From contig NC_091930.1 in assembly GCF_041260155.1 (NCBI RefSeq), positions 41,546,096 through 41,610,095 of the forward strand: a stretch of DNA of 64,000 bases, given 5' to 3'. Below, piece by piece: positions 50,222 to 62,701 of the stretch. The number at the start of each line of letters is the position of its first letter. Within the stretch, counting starts at the first letter, position 1. The position numbers and the translations under genes were made by a program. The stretch is from Ptychodera flava (lineage: Eukaryota; Hemichordata; Enteropneusta; Ptychoderidae). Below the pieces are notes generated by a model that made no database searches, was not told the origin of the DNA, and worked only from the letters and a program-made list of their open reading frames with translations.

Positions 50222-52391
50222 TATATATATTATGTATTATATATATTTTTTTCCTAAGTTATGCTTTAAGTAAGAAGGTAGGTAGTACAATCGTGCTCTT
50301 CTGAAGACACACACAAACATACACCTACGCAAGCACGTCCGCTTACATATACACACGCGCGCGCACCCATAAGAAAGCAAGCACGCACACAATCATTGCA
50401 ACTGTGGTCAGTCGACTTTATTCTTTTCCAGCCATGTAAGTATGTTTAGACAGGTTATGCCTGATTACCAGAGTGCCGATGGAAAATGTTGATGAAGAGG
50501 TTAATGAGAAAGAATCTGACCGTAATTGTTATCAATGACGCTTGTGTAGTAAGTATTCGGTCACATTTATCAGAAAAAATTAGGTCGACAAAGAACTATT
50601 ATCAGACACTGTATAATGCCGTCTATATTATATGAAATATTTAGCAATGTGTAATGGACAGCGTATTTCTGCTAGTGTGGAAACATTAACGTCAATAAAG
50701 GAGCAAACAAATAATTGCTCCCAAAAATATGTTCGTTGAAACCTAAACCAACTTTATAACAGGTCTTTCGTCCGGGCTTGTTGATAACCTAGACATTATA
50801 TTGCCGACTCATTTGATCTTTGGTTAGGCATGGTGTGTCAATTGCCTTTCTGTTTGAAAGAGGTCATTAACTGGCACCTGTTTTCTGGCATTAGCTATCC
50901 GTCTCTGCTAATACCAGAACTCCTTGGTGTGTTTCCTTACAAATTAGGGATATGTCTTTCCTTTCCTAAGACAGGAGAGATTTCGTGTTTTGTTAACCAA
51001 TTAAATGCGTCGGCGACTATAACGCCTGGCTTATCATCACATACTGCATGTACTTCGCAAGAAAATTTGTGTGACGAACATGCAATTGTCGAACGGCATG
51101 TCGAGAAAGACATGCAACTACTGATTGAACAGTAATTTTACATGTTACTTGCTGCAGTCGAGGGGTCACGTAATCATTCATTTATTGAATTGCAGAATTT
51201 CGTAGTTACATACATGAAAAAGTCAATACCTTGCCTCTCTAACGTAACCAAAGATTCGAAAATCGGTCGCTACATATCCATTGTAGATTTTTTGTCATGC
51301 CTTTCATGATTAATTTGACAGTTTCGCGTTTCTAAAGCTACTCATTCATTGGCCCTAATCAAAAATACTAGAGTCAGTCTTTAAAATGCTTGATATTTGT
51401 TTTGGGAACCATTTACAACATACGTTTGAGTAATTAGAACGCCAGATTAGGTGATCTGGTGTTTACCTAAGCTAGTCTGCTTTATTCCATTACGACTGAC
51501 ATGAAATTCATCAAAGTCAGAAGGCAGCTCGCCAACTAAGTAAAATGATACACCTATACTTGAAAATTTTGAAATTGGAATAAAATATTGAAGAGTGTAA
51601 AACATGATGATTTGTGTCTTTCCTTTCGCATGTGAATTGCAATCCAGTAAATTGTGTTTTACTGACCTCAATATTATATTTTATCTTATTTTCTTAAAAT
51701 TGGATATGTTTATTATAATTTTCATCGACTAATAAAACAACATAAACAAACATAAAACGGTCATATGATGTCATAATTAAGAGAGTAACAAATGAAAATA
51801 TTGTTAATTGCATTTATCAATTCAAATGATATTTCTGTCCTGTGTAGAGATCAATGCGACCGCTATTGATCGAAACTATCAAAAATAAGACATTCTGATA
51901 ACTAGCGAAAAAAGGATGAAAACGTAAAGTGATGTTGTTTCAGCGTAATATATTTTTTTTTGGTTTTAATGTAATGTGAGTATGACGTTTTCTGTTCATT
52001 TTATGAATAGTAATGAGCAGAGAAAAATCAGACAGCTTTAAAATCCACTTTTATGTTTACGCTGAAACAACATACCTTTGCATGTAATATTTCTTTGTGA
52101 CAACACATCAAAATACCAATAAATGTTGTTGAATGTACATTCCAGTAAAAGGCTAATGACCTTGATATTGAACATATTTATTCAACTAGAATAGTTGCTG
52201 CCAAGGCTACACCGTCTTTCTTATACAAATTGTTAGCCTCATATGAACGACAATTGCGTGTCTAGAAGTGCCTTCCTTTTAATCCTCGAAGATTAGGTAT
52301 AAAGGCATCCTTGGACAAACTAGCATATTCGTCTGCCGGACATCCATAGGCTGAAGCATACTGTCGCAACGGCGCTGACAATGACACTTGT
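50031..52391. other. No gene recognised; (TA)n near 50190-50246
   Basis: A 101-codon plus frame at 50830-51135 shows no known domain. Otherwise AT-rich intergenic DNA with a TA microsatellite. Confidence 0.45.
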
Positions 52392-55300
52392 TTACTCTTG
52401 GCTCCGTGAGTGTTTCGAAGGCACTCTCTCAATCGATACTTTAGCATCGTTCAATGTCTTGCTGTTGATTCTTTTCTCGAGATTCTCGAAATCTACGTGA
52501 AAAAATACAAGCCATCAAATAGATAGAACTAGTATTTATGTTTCATATCGATGCCTACTGTTTGTTTTTAGTCAATCCAAATATATACATTCATTTTATT
52601 TCAGTATCATGTGATTGAAGCCTTTGTCACCCATTCGTCCTTTGTGCCCCTTACAGTCTATGAAACTCATTAACAATAGTTTCGTTTCATCATTTCATAT
52701 AGATTGGTTTATCTACAGTGGCATTTTGAGACGGAAATACCTTAAGTTATTAGAAATATCACTAGAAAGACGTTATGTTTCCATTGCCGTTTTTCACCTA
52801 TAAGATATGTTGATGTTAGGCTTTTTAAAGAAATTCACCTTCTATTTCATCAGCGAACTCGAACAATACTGACATCGATTCCAAAGTTGGTGGTTTTGTC
52901 GTCAGTGCTCTTCCTTCGAGATAGTATTCGATAAGTTTTGCGGAAGTATCTGGAGCTACATTTTTCAATATGAATCTTCTTCTGTCGTGTGTCCAATCTT
53001 CTTCCTCACCTGGAATTTTTTTAAAGATCAAATTACATTATCGTCCGCTCGAAACCTTTAGTAAGTTCTTGATCGAATTTGAACTTACAACTTCTGGCAC
53101 CAAGTCTCCTAGCCTACGAAGACATAGTAAAACATTTCCATTGGTAACGGAGAGTAAAGTTAAATTCTACCCTTGATAATTATGATATTATCATATCATA
53201 TGTAAAGCGCCTTGAGCACAACTTCTAAATATGTGCATTATAAAAGAACCCATTCTTCTTCTTCTTTTTCTCATTATTATTGTTATTATTATTATCATTA
53301 TTATTATTATTACAAGCTTTTTTGGTGTGGTTTTGAAAAAAAAATTCTGATAATGAAACGGTTGCCATGGAAGCATAAAAACCACTTTTGTTTATTATAA
53401 CCCATCAAGGGACATTTTTGAGTATTTTGTTGCCTTCTAAGCCATTTTCAATGAACTTTGCCAAAAATGGATATTTTAAACGCCAGAATGGTTGCTATGG
53501 AAACATTAGGCATCAAAAGGGACATAATTTTGTTTGATTCGACTATAAATATCCTGAAATATGCTGCATTTTTTATATCAAAATCGGACCTACTAATTCG
53601 CATTATGATAATTATTTAATACTTAATTATTTAATTATCTTCTGGTTGAGCTGGCGAGTGACATCACGAGTTTTCATTGTTTCCTTTCATTGATGCTTTG
53701 TAACAGTCTCTCTCGCTTTAATCAATATGCCCTCTGTTAAGGGAGAGTTCAGTTTATTATGGTCGGGGTGGGCCCGTCAATTTTTTTGGCGCATCAGTCA
53801 AAATAAGTAAACCTATTGCACCCAAAAATTGAAAACCCCTCTTTTAAGATGACAAAAAATTCATTACAACCCCCCCCCCCCCCACATTGATTGAGTAAAA
53901 CTGCACACACAAACATCTCTTGGGTCGATAGAATAAAAAAAAGATTCTATGATTTTTTCGAATGACCCGCCTTACAAACTCACTAGGTGTTAATGTTCAA
54001 ATTTCCATTCTTACTTGCTATATTGTTGAATTTACCTCTCAAATGGATTTGACAGAAATTACAGGTGGATTGCAATTTGTGCAACCATGTGTGTACAAAC
54101 GTTTGATATTTGGCTTTAATTGATAATCAGCTGTTAATAATGTTGATTCACTAAACATGCCAGTGTGTGAGAAAACTATTATGTTATACTTTTTCAATAC
54201 AAAACTGTATGCATTTATAGATATTGATAATGAAATGAATGTATTTAATTGGAATAGGGTGAATCAGCTGTTAATAATGTTGATTCACTAAACATGCCAG
54301 TGTGTGAGAAAACTATTATGTTATACTTTTTCAATACAAAACTGTATGCATTTATAGATATTTGATAAATGAAATGAATGTATTTAATTGGAATAGGGTT
54401 GTTACAACTGGTTTGTAGACAAGGGTTGTTACAACTGGTTTGTAGACAACAAATTAGACTTTAGAATTTCACCATAAATGTTCATACACTATGCATGGGA
54501 GTCTATGATAAAATTGTGAATATTTTTTTCCAATGAAGAACGTGCTATTCTTGTGCATATACAGACGTTGAATAATTAACATAATTGTACTTGATTAGAA
54601 TATGATGGTTAAAAGTGCATATTATGTGTATAAGAAATCTGATTTTAGAATTTCACTGAAAATGTCCATCCACTATACCGGGTAAATTGGAGTGTATTTG
54701 GAAACTATGAATAGTTTTTTTCCAAGACAAAAATAGGTAAACCTGTGTATTTATGTACTCTCGATTATTAATATTAATATACTTGATTAGACCAGGTAGT
54801 AACAAATAGATGTGTTCGCCAGAAATTTGATTTTGGAATTTCTCCGAAATGTAGCTTCACTGTTCATGAAAGTCTTTGAGGAAACTATGAATAATTTTTT
54901 TCCAATACAAAACTATCTAAATCTGTGTATTTATAGACGTTTGATAATTCAATTTAAAGTACTTAGTTAGACTAGGATGGTTAAAGGTTGATATGTGTGC
55001 AAGAAATTGGATTTTTTTATTCAACGGAAACATTGATTCACTATACATTGGATTCTAAGAGAAAATTATGAATAATTTGTTTACATTGCTAAATTAATTT
55101 GTGCTTTTATAGGTGTTTGATAATGATACAAATGTACTTGATTCAAATAGGGTATTTGAAAGTTCAGATGTTGACAACAATTATGATATTGGACTTTCTC
55201 CTAAAAGTATAATTTCACTTATCATGGTACTAGTAGTCTACAGGTAATTGTTAAATAATTTCCATGACAAAACTTGGAGTTAGGCGATGTTGCCGTGAGT

Positions 55301-56507
55301 GTGTGGGGGTTCGAATCCCGTTTGGGTTATAGTAAAATTTATATTTCTTTAACTGAGTGGACAGTTCTGCTGGTGGATATTTACTTGTCCCCGAGTCTGT
55401 CTGATAGCCAGTAAAAGCTTCGTGCTTTTCCGAGTACTATGTATGTGTGTACTTTGTGTGTGTACTGTGTCTGTTTGTCGTCTGCTCCACGCATACCGTG
55501 TTGTTCGGTCGCGCACAGAATTGAAACATCTAAGTCGGTTACTGTGACCAACTCTTTTGGGTTGGAAGCAGTGGCCGACTGGTTTTGTGTGAGGCCGAGC
55601 AGCTAGGCGATGTTGCCGTGAGTGTGTGGGGTTCGAATCCCGTTTGGGTTATAGTAAAATTTATATTTATATTGCTATATCTCTAATATGTAAGTAGTAG
55701 GAATTGTTCGTTGCCCTCAGTGAGCTCGATTTACAATGAGACATGCCTCAGAGTTGCCGGTCAAGATGTTCATGTGACAGATAACTATACTTTTGTTCAG
55801 ATTTACAGTTAAATGACATCAGAGAATGAAATGATGCAACGAATCATATTTATCTGCCAGAAATTTCTGAACACTGAAACTGCATTTTGACGGGACTGAT
55901 AGTTATGAAAATTAAGTGACCCCTCTGAGTTTTTAAAAAAAAATGAACCCCCCCCCCCTCGCAGTTTTTCAAATTTAAGGTGACCCCCCCCCCCTTGGAT
56001 TTTGCCGGCACATCCCCGGTCGTAATATCTGAACGCTCCCTAACCATTTCTTTTCCTTTCAATATCGCTTTGTCCTTCACATGTTGCTCGCCGTATATAT
56101 CATGAGAAGTGAATTGACAATCTAAACAACATTCTTGGTTTGTGACAATGAATTCGCGTTCTTCGTGTAAATTATATTACTATTTGTTTGCGATATTTCG
56201 AGCCATGTTACAGTCACGTTCTTTACAATGCCGAGATAGCTCAAAGTTGATGGTTTGCTGTCAATGTAATATGGCAGTAGTACAGTATGGCAAAGTACAT
56301 ATGCAGCATACACGTTCATACAGGGTTTAATCGCACAACAGTACAAATTCATTTTTCTCGGGTTGTTTAAAGAGTATTACCAAAAATAACCAAAAATATC
56401 ATACCTTTGAAGTCAGACTTTGAAACTTTCTCTTCACTTTGCACCGGATTTCGATCTGCATTTTTTTCCTTTGTGATCAGATTCACAATGATCACCTTAA
56501 CAAGCAT
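52392..56507 (-). CDS. Small three-exon RRM protein, PARP14-type RRM
   Basis: Exons on minus: 56405-56507 (MLVKVIIVNLITKE...VSKSDFK), 52839-53009 and 52392-52492. All junctions are AG/GT and all phases are 1, with no frame break. Predicted 124 residues. Exon 2 carries the RRM start (FILKNVAPDTSAKLIEYYL, then SVLFEFADEIE) and exon 3 its end (FENLEKRINSKTLNDAKVSI), then a stop after KHSRSQE. The RRM is of the type in the large gene at 26.4-38.9 kb on the same strand, suggesting a local paralogue. The first exon may extend to an acceptor near 56546 in the same frame, so further upstream exons are possible. Another frame overlaps the third exon and runs to 52262 (ending GLKGRHF); a one-base error there would give a longer tail. 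Presumed nucleic-acid- or protein-binding; unproven. Confidence 0.65.
53010..54119. other. Intron sequence, no gene recognised
   Basis: Part of the first intron of the small RRM gene. It holds ATT-rich microsatellite (about 53275-53315) and poly-C stretches, with no domain in any frame. Confidence 0.5.
54120..55265. repeat. Degenerate ~180-bp tandem array with a fresh 135-bp duplication
   Basis: A GAATTTC.CC..AAATGT block recurs near 54466, 54647, 54835, 55018 and 55190, spacing 172-188 bp. Within it, 54125-54258 is repeated almost exactly at 54260-54400, and GTTACAACTGGTTTGTAGAC is doubled at about 54400-54447. Old, satellite-like, inside an intron. Confidence 0.75.
55280..55345 (+). repeat. 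Partial copy of a tRNA-related SINE
   Basis: GGCGATGTTGCCGTGAGTGT and box B GGTTCGAATCC (55308-55318), matching 55605-55665 almost exactly. Confidence 0.6.
55560..55680 (+). repeat. tRNA-related SINE head with box A and box B
   Basis: TGGCCGACTGG (55572-55582) fits pol III box A and GGTTCGAATCC (55630-55640) fits box B. The spacing and extra arm resemble tRNA-Leu or tRNA-Ser. A second copy of the 3' half lies 320 bp upstream. It lacks an intact acceptor-stem pairing, so it is a SINE rather than a working tRNA gene. Confidence 0.6.
55905..56010. repeat. Poly-C / GTGACCCC simple sequence
   Basis: Two imperfect repeats of a unit with a long C run followed by TTTT, similar to blocks at 53820-53885 and 60400-60480. 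Confidence 0.6.
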
Positions 56508-56549
56508 TTTCAGAAGTTGTTGGAAACATGCCACGCTAAGACGCCCTAA

Positions 56550-58600
56550 AATGAGTACAGAGTATGATACAGCAACTTTATTATAAGCTCAAATGCTCTT
56601 GTCTGTACATTTCATGCAATTTGTGTCAAATTAACAATGTAGAAAATCTTCGCACCACCATTTGCTATACGTTGGCTTTCAATATATTATACCTCTGGGA
56701 ACATTTGTCTTGTATACCAATAAAAAAAACCAACATATTGTTAAATACTGATACTTTCGTACAATTGTCAATACTTACTCTTATAACCATGCCCATTATA
56801 GTTAGTGCGATCTGTACCACATTCAGTTCAATGATTGCATACGTTGACGGGAAACATAACCGAAATAGTAGATTACATTGTCTAGGGTCTCGACATGAAG
56901 TCACGCGAGACCGTGAGACGGAAGTTGACTCAGCGAATAACGTGTCTATGGATGTGTTTATTATCAATTTGCATCGACCCTTCCGCACGATGAAATCTCT
57001 CTATAGGAACAAATTCTTAGCATTACACATTCGGAAGAGAAAGTAAATGGTTAAGGTCGTAGTATATGACTTAGATATGTAGGTTTTCCTCGTTTTCTGT
57101 AGGTTCCTTGTCTTTGCTATAGGTTTCAGTAGTTTCGATTACGACATGCCATATCAGGCTAGTTCATCGTGTGTAATCGTAACACAATGGTTACCTAGCG
57201 TGTCAGGTTAGGCAAGGTTAACATTGTTTGTATCGGACAGAGTGATCAACTGACACGGGTTAGTATTATTTGCTTCAAAAATCATATAATTCAATACATT
57301 TTTCGGTTTACATGAATAAATGTCAAGTGGTTTCAGTACTCGTTAACATATAATATAGCAAATTCTATCGATATTAGTGTCTGTGTGTTATTTTCTATAT
57401 CTTCTCAGTACCAGCTCATTTGCCAACCATAAGTTCTTTCTTCTTCTGTTTACGTATTTCCCATCTAAAATTTATGTGGCCATCCTTGTTACCTCCATGG
57501 CCCGTATTTGTTTAAGGGAACATCGCAATTAATCAAGAGATAAATGTTGATATGAATTTAACTATTCCTTGGGTCAAAAATATATTCAACGAAGATATTG
57601 TTTCTTTATTTGTGTGCATATAAAAAGCCACTCACATATAGAGAGTACCTGAACCATAGTTTGATAAAGGTAAGCGCATACAATATATAGATTTTGCTAT
57701 CAACGTATCTCGTATAGATTGTACAGGGAAGGAGTTGCTGGTAGACTAAATAAAGAGACTTGTGTATCATACGAGTTTTATCTTAAATCAATACTAAAAC
57801 AAATGAATTGCATGTCTTTATCTTAGAGACAGAAATGGTTCGCCAACGATTTAATAACGAAATGCATTGATACAAAAGTAGGAGATGAGACTATCTTAAT
57901 TGTCAAAATAAGTATTCGTAGTCCAAGAATGACGATTATTAGCTCAGTGAGTCATGCAAGCGCGCCATGTCTGACCTATAAATACAACAGTTCCCTGACT
58001 TGGCAGGTCAAGTGAGGCCATGTTTATCATTATAGTGTCCTGATATGGCAGGTCTTCTTGTAGTGTAAATGACCTAGTTTCGGTGAAATAGTCTGTTTGT
58101 ATGTACATTGAAAGGACGCCAGCCGTGCAGTTTGGCATCTAGAAATAACATCGTATCCGCGTACGTATTTATTTATTCATTCATCACAGGTTGCTCCTAT
58201 TTCAGGTTCATTTCATAAAGAGAAAAGAGAAAAGTTGCATGACACTGAAAAACAAGAACATATAGTAAAAAACAGACTACACAGTGTATCAATCCATCAA
58301 TAGCTGATGTAAATTGCTTCCAAAGTAATAAAACTACCAAACATATTTAAATTTTGTTCGTTAAGTACAGTCGACTGGTTTAAATTCTTATAGTTCAGGG
58401 GAAGTTGTCGAAAATGAAGCTTCTTCGTATTTCAATAAATTTGTTATGTTTCATTTTCAGGAAATCTGTGTTTTTCCCGTAAATATAAGCACGGGCGAAT
58501 TTAGAGGAAAAATACATTGCTTTAAAAGCTAGTGAACTGAATCCTGACACAAAGCACGTAGGCGTAAACTCGGTTGAGACATACCGTAACCTCTCGAAAC
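56550..58600. other. No gene recognised
   Basis: Overlapping open frames of 160 (plus) and 107 codons (minus) at 56564-57046 have no known domain. Dispersed palindrome-like motifs occur at 57145, 57197, 57993 and 58038. Confidence 0.45.
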
Positions 58601-58640
58601 ACTGTTACTGCATTTCATTAAGATTGCTCCAGATTCTATA

Positions 58641-58835
58641 ACACCTGCCATGTCAGGCTAGTAAAGTTCAAAAAACTGTCAACGCCTGCCATGCCAGGCT
58701 AGTATATTTCAAACAACTGTAAACACATGCCAGTTAGGCTAGTAAAGTTCAAAAAACTGTCTACGCCTGCCATGCTAGGCTAGTATAGTTCAAACAACTG
58801 TAAACACATGCCATGTCAGGATAGTGCAGTTTAAA
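58641..58835. repeat. 41-bp tandem array of a palindrome-like core, five units
   Basis: Cores at 58644, 58685, about 58727, 58766 and 58807: CCTGCCATGTCAGGCTAGT, CCTGCCATGCCAGGCTAGT and variants, each followed by TTCAAA.AACTGT. The same core occurs singly at 35.8, 37.2, 57.1 and 58.0 kb. Confidence 0.85.
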
Positions 58836-58995
58836 CAACCGTAAAAGTCGAGTTATGTATGGTAATAAAATCCGTGGTTGTGGTTGCTAATCTCAGGATT
58901 AACGACCTTTACATCACCGTGCGGAATCTTTGTGTTAGGTTGAGCAGAGACGGCTTCACGTCGGACCAAATAATGTCTTTGTTTCAGGTATTTTA

Positions 58996-60507
58996 TTGAG
59001 CCGTCATTATTTACGGGGGTTTCGGAGGAATTTCATCGGAAATTCCGAAATTTCGAGTAATCCCCCTTCCAACTATGATGAATTTGAGTAACCTCCTCAT
59101 CTCTATCTCAGGAATTTTGACGGACCTCCGTTCTACGTAAAAGTTAAATACAAATATTTATAAAATTTACAAAATATATGTAGGCTTACGGCAATTGTAA
59201 ATTACATTTAAATCCTGATGTACCCTGCTAGATTATCGTCGGTTATCTCATGATGGTTGAAAAAGCTGAAACCAACAAACGAAATTCAAAATCACAAAAA
59301 ATGCAGATATAGACGATCACGATACAACCAGTATCCAGCCATATAGTATTGTTTAATTTGGATGGGTACACTGGACAAAATACTTGATATGCGCTTAGCA
59401 TATTTACGTATATTGACGTATATGGAACACAATATTAATTGCATACGCAACGTATATCTTTGTATATCGAACATTCCAATACGTTGATATGCGTAGCGTA
59501 TTTCTATGCAGATCATGAGTATACTTAATGCTTATCTTTGCACGCTAACTGTACACTAGTTTTGCATTTTATTAGTATACGTACGTGTATAGTTAAAGTA
59601 TTTGAAACATGTACACAATCAGTATATATCGAGCAATTCGCCCAGCTGTCTGAAAGGGTTGTCACCAGGATACCTGACTGGGCAGAATTTAAAAGTACAG
59701 GGGAAGAACATATGAGAGGCTGAGGGGAAAAGAGTCAGAGGAGCTGTCCCTATCCTGCTTAGAAATTTATTAGAAATTGATATGTGCAGAGGTGCAGCAG
59801 TCTTGTGCAATCTTAGAGTATTTTTAATTTTTATACCAAGTAGAACGGTTAGAATACCTCAAGGGGGAGAGCACAAGAGGGGGTTTCCCCCTCTCGTATC
59901 GACAATTTTGGATATTGATGTGTTGTAACGGTGCAATCTGAGAGGTGTTTCAATGGATTTCGCACTCGGTAAAACTGTTCGAAAATGAGTCACAATATTC
60001 AACAATTAAACAATGACAAGACATTTTGTAACCAAAAAGTTCTCAGTTTGTCAGAGATTGAAGACCAAAGAAAATTCAGAAATGGAAAATATGTGACCTT
60101 CTTAATGTCACAATGTTTACTGCACTGAAGTACATTAAAATATGTTTCTGTGATAATTCAGAGCAGTACAGTTTTGCCCTAGATCCTGTGAAAAATTTAA
60201 GAGATTGTTGATGTGTTCAATGATGCAGTCTGGTGAAATCTGACAGTTTTTCATTTGTCTTATTACTAGTTAAACGTTTAGAACATCCAAAAGGGAGAGC
60301 AAGAGAGGGGGTGTCACATCGAAAATTTTGAGATATTGATGTATGAAATGGTGCAATCTGACAGGTGTTTCAATTGATTTTGTACAAAAGATTGAGTACC
60401 CCCTTCTTCCTCTCCATATTTTAGAGACCCCCTTGAAGTTTTGAATTTTTCGAGTGACCCCCCCTCACATTCCTCCGACCCCCAGGCCGTAAATAATGAT
60501 GGTTCCC
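58996..60507. mobile_element. 1.5-kb TIR DNA transposon (second family), non-autonomous
   Basis: Left end TTGAGCCGTCATTATTTACG and the reverse complement of the right end, GGGAACCATCATTATTTACG, pair, and a further GGGGG...TCGGAGGAAT block pairs inside them. TTA flanks both sides (58993-58995 and 60508-60510). Two internal direct repeats of about 120 bp lie at about 59838 and 60265 (GGTGCAATCTGA.AGGTGTTT). No transposase. The 3-bp TTA duplication suggests a Harbinger-like mover. Confidence 0.8.
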
Positions 60508-60510
60508 TTA

Positions 60511-62402
60511 CATTCTACTTTTCTACCTGCTTCTTCAGCATTTCACAGTTTCACAGTTGTTACTCTCCATTTTAGTTTAATTTATATTTTACAATTTAAT
60601 ATAACTAATTCCCATTTCTCCTTTCATAATGACATGTTTCACTAATCGCTAAGAAGGTTGAATCAGATGACTTCATATTCGCGCAAGAATAACTCATTCG
60701 ACTAGACAATTATACAACTAAGAATATTGTTTACTTGCTCTGGAATCATATTCTATTAGTCGTAATTCCTGTAACTCAGAGCGTATTGCTTTCGATAAAA
60801 TATTTTGACTGAATCGTTCAGCCTTTGTCAGCTGTTGTGTTATTGTGAATAGTATGATGACGTACAGGAATTACCGCGAATAGAATAGACAAATATAGTT
60901 CTTCATGTTAGAGCGACCTCTCACGGTGTAGGGTAAAATTTTCAAAACTTCAGACTTAATCCAGATTCAGACATACCAGATTCAGTAATGAATCTCCTTT
61001 ATGTTTTGTGATAAATCAACAGTAGAATGTAGCAGTAAAGGTCTTAAACAAAACAAAGAGTGCCTTTTTTAACCTTTTGTCATTTTGTAACCTGAACACT
61101 TTGCACTAAAATTTAACATGTCATTTACACGTGTTCTGCAAATCACAGGTATATTTTTGCATACTATATTGTAAGCTTTTGAGTAACGATGCGGCATGAA
61201 TTATGACCAAGGTAAATCTCTGAGAAAAAATCGTCACTTACAGGCCATCTGTTTGTAAATATTTCCCCTACTTCTTTGAATGAGAATCAGATTTATTCTT
61301 CGCTTATGAAAAAACATTAAGTCTTCTGAAAATTCGGTTTTGCCTGCAACGCAAATCTGCTCTTCCAAACACGTCTGCCTTAAGTTCGTTCTGACCGGGT
61401 ACTTACCGAAGTCAATGTGAAACCATTAAGAAAACTTTTGTCGCGGTAATAGTAAGTTAGACAACATGGCCCTCAATGTACCTGTAGCTTTCTGATTCTT
61501 TATTTAATCATTAATTGCATACAACATATGTGCAAAGTTTAAAAACAGTTTAATTTTCCTGATATTGTCGTACCAGAAATGGATAATATACCAAAATGAC
61601 AAGCTATACGTTTGAAAGGTTTGTTGTATTGATGGAGCAAACACTACATAAAAAACGCTTTGTGACCTGCAATGTGGAAAACTTGTGCTCTAAATAACAA
61701 CTGCTATGATCGAACTTAAAGTAGAGTTTTATAACACCTTTAAAGTCCTCAACAAATTATTTATATAGGATATATAATCATGTTGATAAAGGATACTGTG
61801 GAAAAACGGTATTTGGTCTGTTTATTCCAAGACAAGAAAATGACCTTTTATCTAACAATACTCGGGTGATAATAAGCTCAGAACCCGCGTAAACTATACA
61901 TTTTTGAAAGCCTAGATATAGGAAAACATTTTGGTAACCACAGTGTCACCATTGTTTACATATCTCTCACGTGACAGGTAATTCCCATGACCTTTCAGAT
62001 TCGGTTTCCCTATGTTTTGTCTTAATACTTCAAAATATCTGACTCAAACTTTCTGGAATGCAAAATATCACAATGTTCTTCAAAGGTGTGTCTCAGATAT
62101 TTATATCTTGCCTAGTGTTTGAGAAGCAAAATTTTAAAAAAAACCAGCTTAGGTTAAATTCACCTCTGCCATTGATTTGTTGTTATTTTAATTAGCGGGT
62201 GATATAATAAAGTACATGTAGTTTTTGTACGATAAGTGCGAAATAATTATCAGTGTTCCTATTTGCTTATAATCATATGATATCGATTATCTTTACCTGC
62301 AACACAACAGAAAGTCCCGAGGATTTTTTTATGAGCAATTTGAAATAATCAAACAGGTGCTATTTGCTCTCGTTAATAATAAGTGTCCACATCATAAATT
62401 AA
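60511..62402. other. No gene recognised
   Basis: AT-rich DNA downstream (minus sense) of the PARP last exon; probably 3' UTR near 62400, then intergenic. Confidence 0.45.
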
Positions 62403-62701
62403 TTATTTACATGTTAATTTTATAAGATATTCAGATTCAGAATAGGCCATAGAATCGTTCAAAATAATAAATATGGTCGGATTTGCAGTGTTATCCACGA
62501 CACAGCCGTAATAATCAGTAGGATCGTTAGGATTTTTTGATGGAGGAACCAGCATCTCTCGTCTCCCCTGGGTGTACTCGCCCGTCAGGACTTTGCAGAC
62601 ATAGATGTGTTTGTGACCATTGGTGTCACGTGGTGAGAACCTATCCGCAGATGAGTATTTAGCATTGAGGGCAAAGTAACATCCTCGTCCGTATGCTGAG
62701 G
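62403..62701 (-). CDS. Last exon of a PARP (ART) catalytic domain, PARP14/15-like
   Basis: An ATTCCAG acceptor opens the exon in phase 1, and the frame runs intact to TAA at 62403-62405. It encodes about 99 residues of the C-terminal half of an ADP-ribosyltransferase domain: SAYGRGCYFALNAKYSSADR, then HIYVCKVLTGEYTQG, then DYYGCVVDNTANPTIFIILN and the final AYSESEYLIKL. These match the G.YFA..A.YS and NP.IF...ND..AYPEYLI blocks of mono-ART PARPs. Upstream exons with the HG motif that binds NAD lie beyond the window or were not recognised. A possible further exon of this gene ends at 63940. The family transfers single ADP-ribose units onto proteins, with roles in antiviral signalling. Confidence 0.85.

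Noticed and set aside
50830-51135. 101-codon plus frame
   Set aside because: No recognisable domain; kept only as a note in the intergenic entry.
52262-52447. Separate small gene starting MLKYRLREC
   Set aside because: It overlaps exon 3 of the RRM gene in another frame; at most it is a shifted tail of that exon.
55572-55650. Functional tRNA gene (Leu or Ser type)
   Set aside because: Box A and box B are present but stem pairing is poor and the 3' half is repeated, so a SINE is more likely.
56564-57046. 160-codon plus frame overlapping a 107-codon minus frame
   Set aside because: Neither shows a domain or splice signals; just upstream of a minus-strand gene, but no sign that it belongs to it.
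58641-58835. CRISPR-like array
   Set aside because: Units are 41 bp with degenerate spacers of similar sequence in animal DNA; it is an ordinary tandem repeat.
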